A DNA stretch of 64,000 nucleotides from Polyodon spathula (taxonomy: Eukaryota > Chordata > Actinopteri > Acipenseriformes > Polyodontidae): NCBI RefSeq assembly GCF_017654505.1, contig NC_054548.1, forward strand, positions 24,672,870 to 24,736,869, read 5' to 3'. Of this stretch, positions 37,001 through 42,583 are shown in pieces. Each line of letters starts with the position of its first letter. Within the stretch, counting starts at the first letter, position 1. The notes under the pieces were generated by a model. That model was not told the origin of the DNA and searched no databases. It saw only the letters and a program-made list of their open reading frames with translations. Made by a program: the position numbers and the translations under genes.

Positions 37001-37338
37001 AATGAATACACGCACACAATGAAACATACTTCCTACATTCAAATAAATAACACGAACAGCACAATAATGTCCCTAATACTGTTTTGTTGTTGATGAGTTA
37101 ATAGTACCAGTTTCACCTGTCGGGCATTAACCCTGAGCGCATGCGCCATTTCCCTAGAACGCCGACAGTCAACTTTTTAATTACTTTGTGGGTTAAAAGA
37201 GTAAAATATTATCGTGTAAGCATTTGATTAAATATGTTGTATCGACGTTAATGTGTGATAGTACATCAAAATCTTGGTTTTAAACTTACCTGTTGAAAGG
37301 CAACCAAACAGAAACTCAGCCAGTATCAGTTTCCTCAT
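14291..37338 (-). CDS. ildr1: ildr1 (angulin-2), complete eight-exon gene
   Basis: Type I membrane protein of the ILDR/LSR (angulin) family. Known role of the family: marks tricellular tight junctions and recruits tricellulin; human ILDR1 loss causes deafness DFNB42. The coding join on the minus strand is 37338-37290, 33106-32936, 32427-32278, 31539-31420, 30967-30821, 18614-18489, 15372-14522 and 14329-14291, which is 1653 nt and 550 residues plus stop. All introns are GT-AG and the phases match. Residues 1 to about 20 are a hydrophobic signal peptide. The Ig V-like domain spans about 24-162, with C42 and C142 as the likely B-F strand pair and C63/C89 as a second pair. The transmembrane helix is about 165-184, followed by the CWCQCCP Cys-rich stretch (185-209). 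The tail is Pro-rich, then Arg/Ser/Gly-rich, then [10 protein letters not shown], ending RSMVI. The motifs [25 protein letters not shown] and the tail [11 protein letters not shown] match human ILDR1 from memory and exclude LSR and ILDR2. Human length is about 546. Confidence 0.93.
14522..15372 (-). CDS. ildr1: ildr1 exon 7 (large cytoplasmic tail exon)
   Basis: 851 nt between TTTTTCAG and TTCA|GTAAGT. It encodes [15 protein letters not shown], the conserved [12 protein letters not shown] box, a long Arg/Ser/Gly/Asn-rich low-complexity region and the conserved [16 protein letters not shown] end. It is GC-rich against an AT-rich background. If intron 7 is retained, the frame runs 12 codons further to a stop at 14483. 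Confidence 0.92.
15730..17365 (+). mobile_element. Tc1/mariner element A, full-length, inactive
   Basis: 39 bp at each end match as inverted repeats (CAGTGCCTTGAAAAAGTATT...), flanked by TA at 15728-15729 and 17366-17367. It carries a broken Tc1 transposase gene on the plus strand. Inserted in ildr1 intron 6. Confidence 0.95.
16134..17086 (+). pseudogene. Tc1-like transposase, frameshifted and catalytically dead
   Basis: The frame from ATG 16134 ([14 protein letters not shown]) covers the paired HTH region and the start of the core to 16763. The rest continues in another frame from about 16775 to 17086. Of the DDE triad, the first Asp is replaced (WSVETK, usually WSDETK), the second is kept (FQQDNDPKH) and the third is Lys (PIKNLW, usually PIENLW). 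Together with the frameshift this rules out activity. The C-terminus is also shortened. Confidence 0.9.
17652..17945. repeat. 35-bp minisatellite, about 8 copies
   Basis: Unit CAGTGGTTCCCCACACAGCT plus CAGACCCCCTCACCA, with C/T and G/A variants between copies. Because 35 is not a multiple of three and the unit has no stop in any plus frame, three overlapping ORFs of the same repeating peptide appear; these are not genes. Confidence 0.95.
18489..18614 (-). CDS. ildr1: ildr1 exon 6
   Basis: 126 nt between TTTTCAG and AGAG|GTACAG. It encodes [13 protein letters not shown] and MGQPIYAP, which line up with human ILDR1 RHRYMKQAQAL and MGKPLYW. It lies 12 kb from exon 5 because of transposon insertions in intron 5. 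Confidence 0.82.
18796..18846. repeat. (GT)n microsatellite
   Basis: About 24 GT units next to the left end of Tc1 element B. Confidence 0.95.
18857..20456 (+). mobile_element. Tc1/mariner element B, nearly intact
   Basis: Terminal inverted repeats of about 200 bp whose outer ends are nearly identical over about 48 bp (CAGTGGCTTGCAAAAGTATT...), with inner direct-repeat-like boxes (AAGTATTCAACCCC / GAATACTTAGTCAAG), i.e. IR/DR-type ends. It is inserted between GT/TA microsatellites, so the TA duplication is clear only on the left (18855-18856). Confidence 0.95.
19211..20228 (+). pseudogene. Tc1-like transposase, one stop plus a 2-nt deletion
   Basis: ATG 19211 opens [15 protein letters not shown], with HTH helices, the GRPSKLS hinge and a complete DDE triad in place (WSDETK with D152, [16 protein letters not shown]). 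The frame stops at 19768 where TVKY is expected (TAA). The core resumes from 19770 in another frame ([13 protein letters not shown]), consistent with loss of two bases nearby. The end (GGSTKY) looks complete at 20228. Apart from these two lesions it is intact, indicating a recent insertion. Confidence 0.92.
20457..20522. repeat. (GT)n(TA)n microsatellite
   Basis: Directly abuts the right end of Tc1 element B. Confidence 0.9.
20840..21258 (+). mobile_element. possible 3' internal remnant of an LTR retrotransposon
   Basis: Ends in a purine tract (AGTAGGGGGAG) directly before the LTR at 21259, as a 3' polypurine tract would. No pol or gag reading frame is present. Confidence 0.35.
21259..21981 (+). 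mobile_element. LTR (Gypsy-like), 723 bp
   Basis: Begins TGTAACGGGAGG and ends CCTTCCACA (TG...CA). A TATA-like CTATAAAG lies near 21437 and an AATAAA at 21899-21904. The flanks GGGAG/AGGAG agree in 4 of 5 bases, a possible target duplication. An adjacent polypurine tract instead suggests a 3' LTR with the remainder lost. Confidence 0.65.
22109..22166. repeat. (GT)n(TA)n microsatellite
   Basis: GT units followed by about 17 TA units, adjoining the stray Tc1 end. Confidence 0.9.
22168..22345. mobile_element. solitary Tc1 element B-type terminal repeat
   Basis: Matches the left terminal region of element B (CTTGCAAAAGTATTCAGACC, GGTGACATTGGTTTTATG, GGGAAATATTTTTAAGAAAA), then diverges. No transposase or second end follows, and it also sits beside a GT/TA tract. 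Confidence 0.85.
22346..23440. other. intron sequence, possible LTR-like stretch
   Basis: 22860-23290 has a TATTTAAG box (22940-22947), an AATTAAA and a CTTTTACA-type end, loosely LTR-like. Boundaries and relatives could not be established. Confidence 0.2.
23441..24037 (-). pseudogene. ubiquitin-specific-protease-like domain remnant
   Basis: 24037-23780 reads [20 protein letters not shown], matching the USP Cys box (usual form GLxNxGxTCYxNxxLQxL) with a candidate catalytic Cys at 24010-24008. It is followed by [10 protein letters not shown] (23833-23804), the USP QQD box. 23623-23441 continues with a CRQC pair, as in the USP finger region. The His/Asp box was not found. It follows directly after the helicase C-terminal motif, in the same orientation. 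Confidence 0.65.
24184..25733 (-). pseudogene. PIF1-like helicase remnant of the Helitron-like element
   Basis: 25449-25099 carries the P-loop [14 protein letters not shown] and [16 protein letters not shown] (motif Ia type). IIDEVSM follows immediately. Motif VI lies at 24378-24184. The stretch between is broken by stops and frame changes. Confidence 0.82.
26082..26803 (-). pseudogene. Helitron Rep (HUH) domain remnant
   Basis: The HUH signature is kept as H-L-H in [12 protein letters not shown], where Helitrons usually have RGxPHxH. The N-terminal part and the Rep core are in different frames, joined by a frameshift near 26330. Confidence 0.8.
27172..27640. repeat. dispersed repeat, copy 2
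   Basis: Collinear with 3500-3880 and directly upstream of the Helitron-like coding remains. It contains a small insertion absent from copy 1 (about 27415-27480). It may be the 5' end of the Helitron-like element or an older neighbour. Confidence 0.75.
27957..28004. repeat. (AT)n microsatellite
   Basis: About 23 AT units. Confidence 0.95.
28430..29395 (+). mobile_element. possible solo LTR (retroviral-like promoter layout)
   Basis: A CCAATCGG box (28840-28847), TATAAAA (28890-28896) and AATAAA (29323-29328) are spaced as in an LTR. There is no gag, pol or env reading frame. TG/CA ends and target duplication could not be fixed, so the outer limits are approximate. Confidence 0.35.
28906..29010. 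repeat. GC-rich degenerate tandem repeat, about 24 bp
   Basis: Four to five units of the form AGCTGCCCCAGACCTTTGA, just downstream of the TATA-like box. Confidence 0.65.
29430..30529 (-). mobile_element. Tc1/mariner element D, internally deleted
   Basis: The right end GTGAATACTTCCTATAGGCACTG abuts TA at 30530. The left end is degraded near 29430, where ATAAATATTCACCCCC remains of the inverted repeat. A poly(G) run lies inside the right end. Oriented minus within ildr1 intron 5. Confidence 0.85.
29541..30131 (-). pseudogene. Tc1-like transposase, core deleted
   Basis: Starts near the ATG at 30131 (MKTKDL) and reaches [17 protein letters not shown] and [20 protein letters not shown], then jumps from RHVGDSEK to [16 protein letters not shown]. 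This skips the part that holds the first two Asp of the DDE triad. Frameshifts and stops occur as well. NPIENLW, the third acidic position, remains. Confidence 0.85.
30821..30967 (-). CDS. ildr1: ildr1 exon 5 (TM and Cys-rich stretch)
   Basis: 147 nt between TTCTAG and AAGG|GTAAGG. It encodes the membrane helix and the repeated CCxxxCCC pattern, which in the family is a palmitoylation-type juxtamembrane segment. The length and phase equal those of the ildr2 exon at 58427-58573. Confidence 0.95.
31420..31539 (-). CDS. ildr1: ildr1 exon 4 (Ig domain, F/G strands)
   Basis: 120 nt between CCCAG and TACA|GTAAG. It encodes [19 protein letters not shown], the D-x-G-x-Y-x-C motif of a V-set domain, and the G strand ending KLVVY. 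Confidence 0.92.
32278..32427 (-). CDS. ildr1: ildr1 exon 3 (Ig domain, middle)
   Basis: 150 nt between acceptor TTTTCCAG and donor GACA|GTAAGT. It encodes [15 protein letters not shown] and [18 protein letters not shown], signature ILDR1 sequence. Confidence 0.95.
32936..33106 (-). CDS. ildr1: ildr1 exon 2 (Ig domain, first half)
   Basis: The acceptor CCTCCAG and donor GCAG|GTAAG bound 171 nt. The exon encodes the B-strand Cys in LRCDYSTS, the [10 protein letters not shown] motif and DYYSA, all close to human ILDR1. Confidence 0.92.
33678..33846. mobile_element. MITE, family M, copy 1
   Basis: Imperfect inverted ends: left CAGGGACTGAAATAAGACTC with GCATAG; right GCTATGCCATGGGAGTCTAA. The same family is at 42170-42345. 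The flanks AAGTATCC/TTGTATCC agree in 6 of 8 bases. Confidence 0.7.
34270..35529. mobile_element. non-autonomous hAT element, about 1.26 kb
   Basis: Ends CAGGGGTTCCCAAAGT and (reverse complement) CCGGGGTTCCCAAAGT. The flanks CTGCAACC (34262-34269) and CTGTAAAC (35530-35537) agree in 6 of 8 bases, as an aged hAT duplication. A short open stretch near 34600-34665 ([15 protein letters not shown]) looks like a transposase N-terminus, but no core follows. Confidence 0.82.
36241..36266. repeat. poly(A) tract
   Basis: 26 consecutive A. Confidence 0.9.
36512..36610. mobile_element. hAT-like end fragment
   Basis: CAGTGTTTTTCAATTCCGGT followed by CCTCGGGGACC resembles a common hAT MITE end. The other end is missing. 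Confidence 0.45.
37137..37146. promoter_or_regulatory. NRF1-type palindrome in ildr1 intron 1
   Basis: GCGCATGCGC, the NRF1 core, followed by a YY1-like GCCATTTCC. It lies 145 bp inside intron 1, near the first exon, in a CpG-poor region. Confidence 0.35.
37290..37338 (-). CDS. ildr1: ildr1 coding exon 1 (signal peptide)
   Basis: The ATG at 37338-37336 opens a hydrophobic leader ([16 protein letters not shown]). The donor ACAG|GTAAGT follows 37290. The exon leaves one base of the next codon, which fits exon 2. No earlier in-frame ATG with a leader is apparent. Confidence 0.85.
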
Positions 37339-37946
37339 TGTATTTGATTCTCAGTTCCCAAAGGTTACCGTATTCATCCGATTTATTTTTATTTATTTAT
37401 TTTTTAATAATCACATTGTAATAAAAGATCGACGTTTCTAGATTCTAGATTTTTTTGTCAACACTTATAATCTTAAATTCTGTGTTTTATCTGTTGAGAT
37501 CTGTATGCGTCTGGTGGTATCATGTTTTCAAAAAACCGGTTTCAATAATTTCCCTTTAGACAGCTCTGCATAATAAAAGCATGTCCTCCCTCTTCTGTTT
37601 GCACTTGTTGCATGACCCCTCCCAGACACAGGTGAGTCACATGACATTCAAGAGAGCAGGCTGCCCGTGCGTATTGTCATGTAAAATGACTCGGAACATA
37701 AATACATGTTGTTCTTTATGCGTATTTAAACCTCAAAATGTCGGTTCCACGTTACGATATTAAAATCGAGGTAAACTGGTTTGCTGCAGATGTGGTTTCT
37801 GTATCAGATAACTTACACAACTTAAACACGGGTTTTTGAACAACTTGGAAGTTGGTTACAAAGCACCGTGTCCTTTTTCAGTGTGTTTTAACTAACTTAC
37901 ACATCTTGCTCAATTAATATATTGCTACCATCTGAAGGATAATCGC

Positions 37947-37989
<43 letters not shown>

Positions 37990-38458
37990 TGTTAATAAAA
38001 AAAAAAAAATCTATCAGCAGCATAGTTGTACCCCATATATTACCGGCTTGTTTTGCCCCATTTACCCCCTTAGACAAATTGCTCACTACATATCGAGGTA
38101 TCGCAAGTTCTTCTTCGTATTAAGTTGAAGTCAAAGAGTTTTAAGTTTTCTTTCAATTAAAGCTTATCCTCACCTCAGTTTAATAATATTTTATTCGCAG
38201 AGAGTGTCTAGAACAGCCATTGCGAGCTCCAGTTGTTCTGCGTTTTATTCACTATATCTGATCTCCCATATAAAATACCTAATCAGCTTTGACTAAACTC
38301 GTGGGCCCTAAAAAGAGGGCTGTCCTGGGAAAATCAGGACGGTTGGTACAGTAGCATTACTAGGACCAGTAGCCTACTACTACTAATAGTAATACCATGA
38401 TAATAATAATAGCTTTTTAAAATATTTTCAATATTGTATTTTCAATTATAATACTTGT

Positions 38459-38528
38459 AACTCACCTTAGATAAAGGTGTCAGCTATATTACTACTACTA
38501 CTAATAATAATAATAATAATAATAATCC

Positions 38529-38580
<52 letters not shown>
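38459..38580 (+). mobile_element. SINE tail with (TAA)n
   Basis: CTTAGATAAAGGTGTCAGC followed by TACTAC and TAA repeats is the 3' end of a common fish tRNA-SINE type. The 5' part is not visible. It sits inside the foldback element. Confidence 0.6.
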
Positions 38581-38787
38581 CACAACTGTCTTCTCAGTTC
38601 ATAACAATTAGTAATGTGTTACAATTAAATCTAATTCTGGATCTTAAGTCATATATTTTCATATGGTCATATAGATATAGTCATATGTTTTGAGTTCACA
38701 CCTCGTTACTGCAATTCTTATTGAGTTACATACAGTCTTTGCAAAGTCCCAGATTATTGTATGCTTTTTTGCCGTTTTAGTGTCAAA

Positions 38788-39010
38788 ATCCATTTTGGGC
38801 AAGGATAAATACACATGGGTGAGGTAGAGAGATTCCTCCTTTGAAATAAGTGGCCAAAAGCTATGGATGAATTGGATTATAACATGCTGACTTGTTATCT
38901 GTGCCATGTTTGCACGCTGTTTTCATATCAAAATCCTTTTTGGGCTGGGATAAATACATATGGGTTCCCCATGTATGAGAATCAGCTTTGAAATAAGTGG
39001 CCCAAAATGA
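38788..39010. repeat. direct duplication, units about 80 bp
   Basis: 38788-38862 and 38928-39005 share TCAAAATCC, TTTTGGGC, GGATAAATACA, ATGGGT and CTTTGAAATAAGTGGCC in the same order. Confidence 0.75.
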
Positions 39011-39592
39011 TTTAACCCCTGGAATATCCTAGTAATTTATTCAATTTGTGTTACATTTGCGGGATGCGATTAAGAAGCTGGAATGCGATTCAGCAGTTGA
39101 AATGCGAATAAAAAGCTGGCAAATAAGAAGCTGGGGAATAAGAAGCCAACTTTAGCATCATACTTTGGACCCCGTTTATCAACAAGAGCAAAGGGATTCC
39201 TATGCATTTTTATTGGTTACACTTTGAGGTGCTGCTGCTCATGGGGTACGGCTTGCTCACTAAAATCTTTAGTGCTTTTGCAGAGGGGGTGATCATTTAT
39301 CTAGGTATTCTAAATACCTCTATATTTAGTGAGCAAGGCGTCTAAGGGGGTAAATGGGGCAAAACAAGTGGGTAATATAGGGTACCGCTATGCTGCTGAT
39401 ACAGGTTTGTTATTAATATTTTCTTTTTTTTTTTTTTAATTTTTTAAGAAGGAGCGATTATTTTTTAAATAGTAGCAATATATTCACTGAGCAAGATGTG
39501 TAAGTGAGTTATTAAAACACACAGAAAAAGGACACCCCGCTTTGTCAACTACACCTCAACTAAGAAACCGGGAATAAGTAACCAACTTCCAG

Positions 39593-41732
39593 GTGATGGT
39601 TTTTGACTACCGGTATTTGCAATAAATAAATACATAAATAACGTAGCATTTGACCCCACGTTTCTCACAGGTGAAAAAACGCTGAAATAACAAAGTCCAT
39701 AAATATATTTAAATGTACTACCATTATAAATGCAACTCATCTACTTGGCAGATCACCACATGTCACTAACTCCAACAGCTTACTGATCAATCACCCGGCA
39801 ATCTTTTCTTTCCCATCTCTAACAGGGGGAGGGGGTAACACAAGCTACCCAGTGAATCTCATAATGTATGTAAAGCAGTAGTGAAAGTTCAGGAAACTAG
39901 TGCACACATTTGTAGCCTGTGTGGTCAGATGATTTATTGAATTATACTGGTAGATACATTTAAAATAATGTCATATTTAAAATATTTAAATCTTGTATCT
40001 TTTTTTTTTTTTTTTTTTTTGTGAAATAACATCACAAGAAGCCATGTGGATATAATAAGTAATCTTCTTACTGCTGCTGAAGTACCATTAGTAAAAGTCT
40101 TGAACGTTTACAATGACTAAGCAGGCCATCCAAGCGACCCACAAATTGACATTAAAGCAAACGTTCCAGCTGATGAAACTTGGGACCTCTGCTAAGTGGC
40201 AGGCAGAAGGAAGCATGCAAGAAGGTGATGCAAGCAGACCGTAATGCAAACAATGACAGCCTGCACTGATGAGTGTACAGAAGATTGGAACTTTAATTTC
40301 TGAATTGAACCATGACAAGTCTATATTTGTTTAAATCATTTTATTGACATGGGTAATCGCCACATTTTTCACTGGTTGATAAAAGCATTTTTTTTTTTAT
40401 TTGGCCTCGGGTTTAGTCCGCAGTGTGAGCTGTCAGACGTCAGCCTGAAAAAAAGACGACGACCGGGGCCCCAACTAATTACTATCAGAAGGCAGCAGTT
40501 TGCCTTTCATCCTCTTCTGCTCACACACAGGAACAGCGGAGGGCTTGTTATCCAGTGGGGGAGTGCCTGAGAACAGTGTCCTGAGTGAAAGAGGGAAATG
40601 TCTTCATTCTTAAAGGGATGCATTTAAAAAGTCTTTGAGAGTAGATTTAGAGGGATCCCATATTACAGCATTAGGCCTGGATTTGGACATGGGCCAATAC
40701 TTATGACTTTTAAAAGGTATTAACTCTTAACTATACTGACAACTTTGAATGCCTCTACAAAAGCGTGGTTTCTCTTTGTATTTTACCTTCTTGTAATACT
40801 GCTGCCAAAATTAAGTTTTCTTAGAATGGTCTAGTTTTAACCCACTTGTTTGTATATTGGCTCGAACCGCATATTAATGTTCTTTATCTAATCGGCTATT
40901 AGATAAGTTACTGGTATGAATTACAGTAGATCAGTCCCCTCTAAAGTAGGCTGGCCTATTTAAATCCTGTTATGCTTACATAGTTACAGTTCTGAGGCAG
41001 AAATACTAGCTTAATTCTCAGGTGAACAGCTTACTGGTATTGAAGTTTCGGTCTGGGAGCTTTGCTAAACACCAAGTAAGTTTCCTCTGACATCGGAGTT
41101 ACCCTGCATATCAAACAACTGCGTTGCAGTGGCTGATTAAACTGTTTCTGGACTGCTGTAATTCAGTATTCTAAAATAGAGCTTGATATTTCCTGAACAC
41201 GAATACAGATGGTAGGGAAGGTGTATTGTACAGTATTAAGGTAGTGGGATTTCCTTACTGCTTACATTTATCATATCACAGTACAAACATTGGTGGTGGT
41301 TTTGTACAGCCTGCAGACCTGGCTTTGTGGGGTTCTCCCCTTGAAAACCATAACTGATTCCCTAATAGAGGTGACCTTGACTGAGATATTTAATTAAATT
41401 TACTGAAACAGCAAGGCTTTTGTCTTGTTCTCCCAGTTAAACGCTTCATGTATTTACTAAAGTAAATTGTTTTTAATTTCACACAATAAAAAATAAAATA
41501 ATAATAATAATAATAATAATAATTTGGTTCACTGCTCAGCTGTTATTCTGTAATGTTGAATGTTAGGAAGGATTTTCTTTTTAGCATTTAGACACAACTG
41601 GTTAGCAAATAGTCTATTCTTTCATTCCATGTCAGATGAACCAAAATTAAACTACAGAAGGTGTTAAAAGACACAATATTTTGAAAATAAGTCATAATAA
41701 TAAAAAAAATAATAAAATGACTTTTTTTAAAT
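39593..41732. other. intergenic spacer between ildr1 and ildr2
   Basis: Poly(T) at about 40000-40020 and (AAT)n near 41503-41522. No gene signal on either strand, apart from an isolated good minus-strand acceptor near 40581 that opens no recognisable exon. Confidence 0.5.
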
Positions 41733-41738
41733 TTTATT
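41733..41738 (-). terminator. possible ildr2 polyadenylation signal
   Basis: An AATAAA on the minus strand about 0.8 kb after the candidate ildr2 stop. It is plausible only if the terminal exon call is right. Confidence 0.2.
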
Positions 41739-42169
41739 TTACACAAATAAAAAATATACATAAAACAAGATAGAGATAGATCGTATCAAGATGCTGTATA
41801 AAGTAAGACTGTTCAGGTTAAACAATATAGGATACAGGTTAAACAACATATGATACAAATAGAAACAAGACAATAAACTGATGAAAGCATTTACACCAGT
41901 CTGAAAGGTTACTCCTATTTTAAAAAAATATTACAAAATGAGAAACAAACAACTTGATAGTGCTGAAAAGATTCACACTTTGAAAACATGTCCCCTGGTT
42001 TCCTCCTAGTTGTGAAAAATCTCAGCGTTATGAAACTAATCAAATGTCTCACATTTTGCACCGGAATGCCCCCTGAACCCCCATGTAAATCCCCACCTCG
42101 TCTTTGGTTCACAGACAGTCCATTTCCCCTGAGTTTACTGTGATGTGTTTCTACAATACTACTTTATCC

Positions 42170-42345
42170 CAGAGATGGAAATAAGACTTATTGCATAGCA
42201 GTGTTGTCCATTCCAGGTTTTAATAATGTACAAGCTTGATTAAGCCAGTGTATAGGTGAAAAGCTCAGATGAGTCTTACTAAACTAATGGTAAAACCAGG
42301 AACAGATCAAATTGCTATGTAACGGGAGTCTTATTCCCATCCGTG
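42170..42345. mobile_element. MITE, family M, copy 2
   Basis: Inverted ends of about 50 bp: left GATGGAAATAAGACTTATTG...CCAGGTTTTA; right, reverse-complemented, GATGGGAATAAGACTCCCGT...CCTGGTTTTA. No clear target duplication. Confidence 0.78.
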
Positions 42346-42550
42346 GTATCTGCAGATGGCTTTTGTCAACTCTTTGCAAATAACTTACTTCTATGCTGTA
42401 GCCATCTTTTTGCATACATCCCCACTGCCAAGAGTTAAATACAAAAACGGAACCATCAGTATCATGACCATGTAGATCACCATGACTACACCCACCTTCT
42501 GTACCTGTAAACATGTCAAACTGAGCCATTCTGCACGTATAATAATACTG

Positions 42551-42583
42551 TTAGACCACACTTTCTTTGCCAGATGGATCATT
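42551..42583 (-). CDS. ildr2: candidate ildr2 terminal micro-exon
   Basis: In phase 0 after an AG, 33 nt read [10 protein letters not shown] then TAA. Joined to the preceding exon this gives KT-ND...SVV, resembling the human ILDR2 end KTNDFPTRMSLVV (from memory) and keeping a PDZ-ligand-like end. The acceptor context (CTTGGTAAG) has a poor pyrimidine tract, so this could be chance. Confidence 0.3.
   Translation of the reverse strand, partial: NDPSGKESVV

Larger units (their letters stand above)
33107..37289 (-). other. ildr1 intron 1
   Basis: 4.2 kb. Holds a MITE (33678-33846), a non-autonomous hAT element (34270-35529), a hAT-like end fragment (36512-36610) and an NRF1-type site (37137-37146). 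The rest is AT-rich without a supported feature. Confidence 0.7.
37845..39592. mobile_element. foldback-type element with arms of about 250 bp
   Basis: The left arm (about 37845-38100) and right arm (about 39320-39592) are inverted copies. Examples: AACTTGGAAGTTGGTTA against TAACCAACTTCCAGG; CACATCTTGCTCA against TGAGCAAGATGTG; GTTTTGCCCCATTTACCCCC against GGGGGTAAATGGGGCAAAAC; TTGCTCACTA against TAGTGAGCAA. The spacer of about 1.2 kb has no transposase-like ORF but contains SINE debris and an internal duplication. Confidence 0.85.

Noticed and set aside
40505..40581. Good minus-strand splice acceptor as the ildr2 last exon
   Set aside because: In the required phase it reads DTVLRHSPTG then stop, unlike any ILDR family terminus.
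41915..42529. Minus-strand frames such as GTEGGCSHGDLHGHDTDG
   Set aside because: No family recognised; more likely ildr2 3' UTR or MITE-adjacent sequence.
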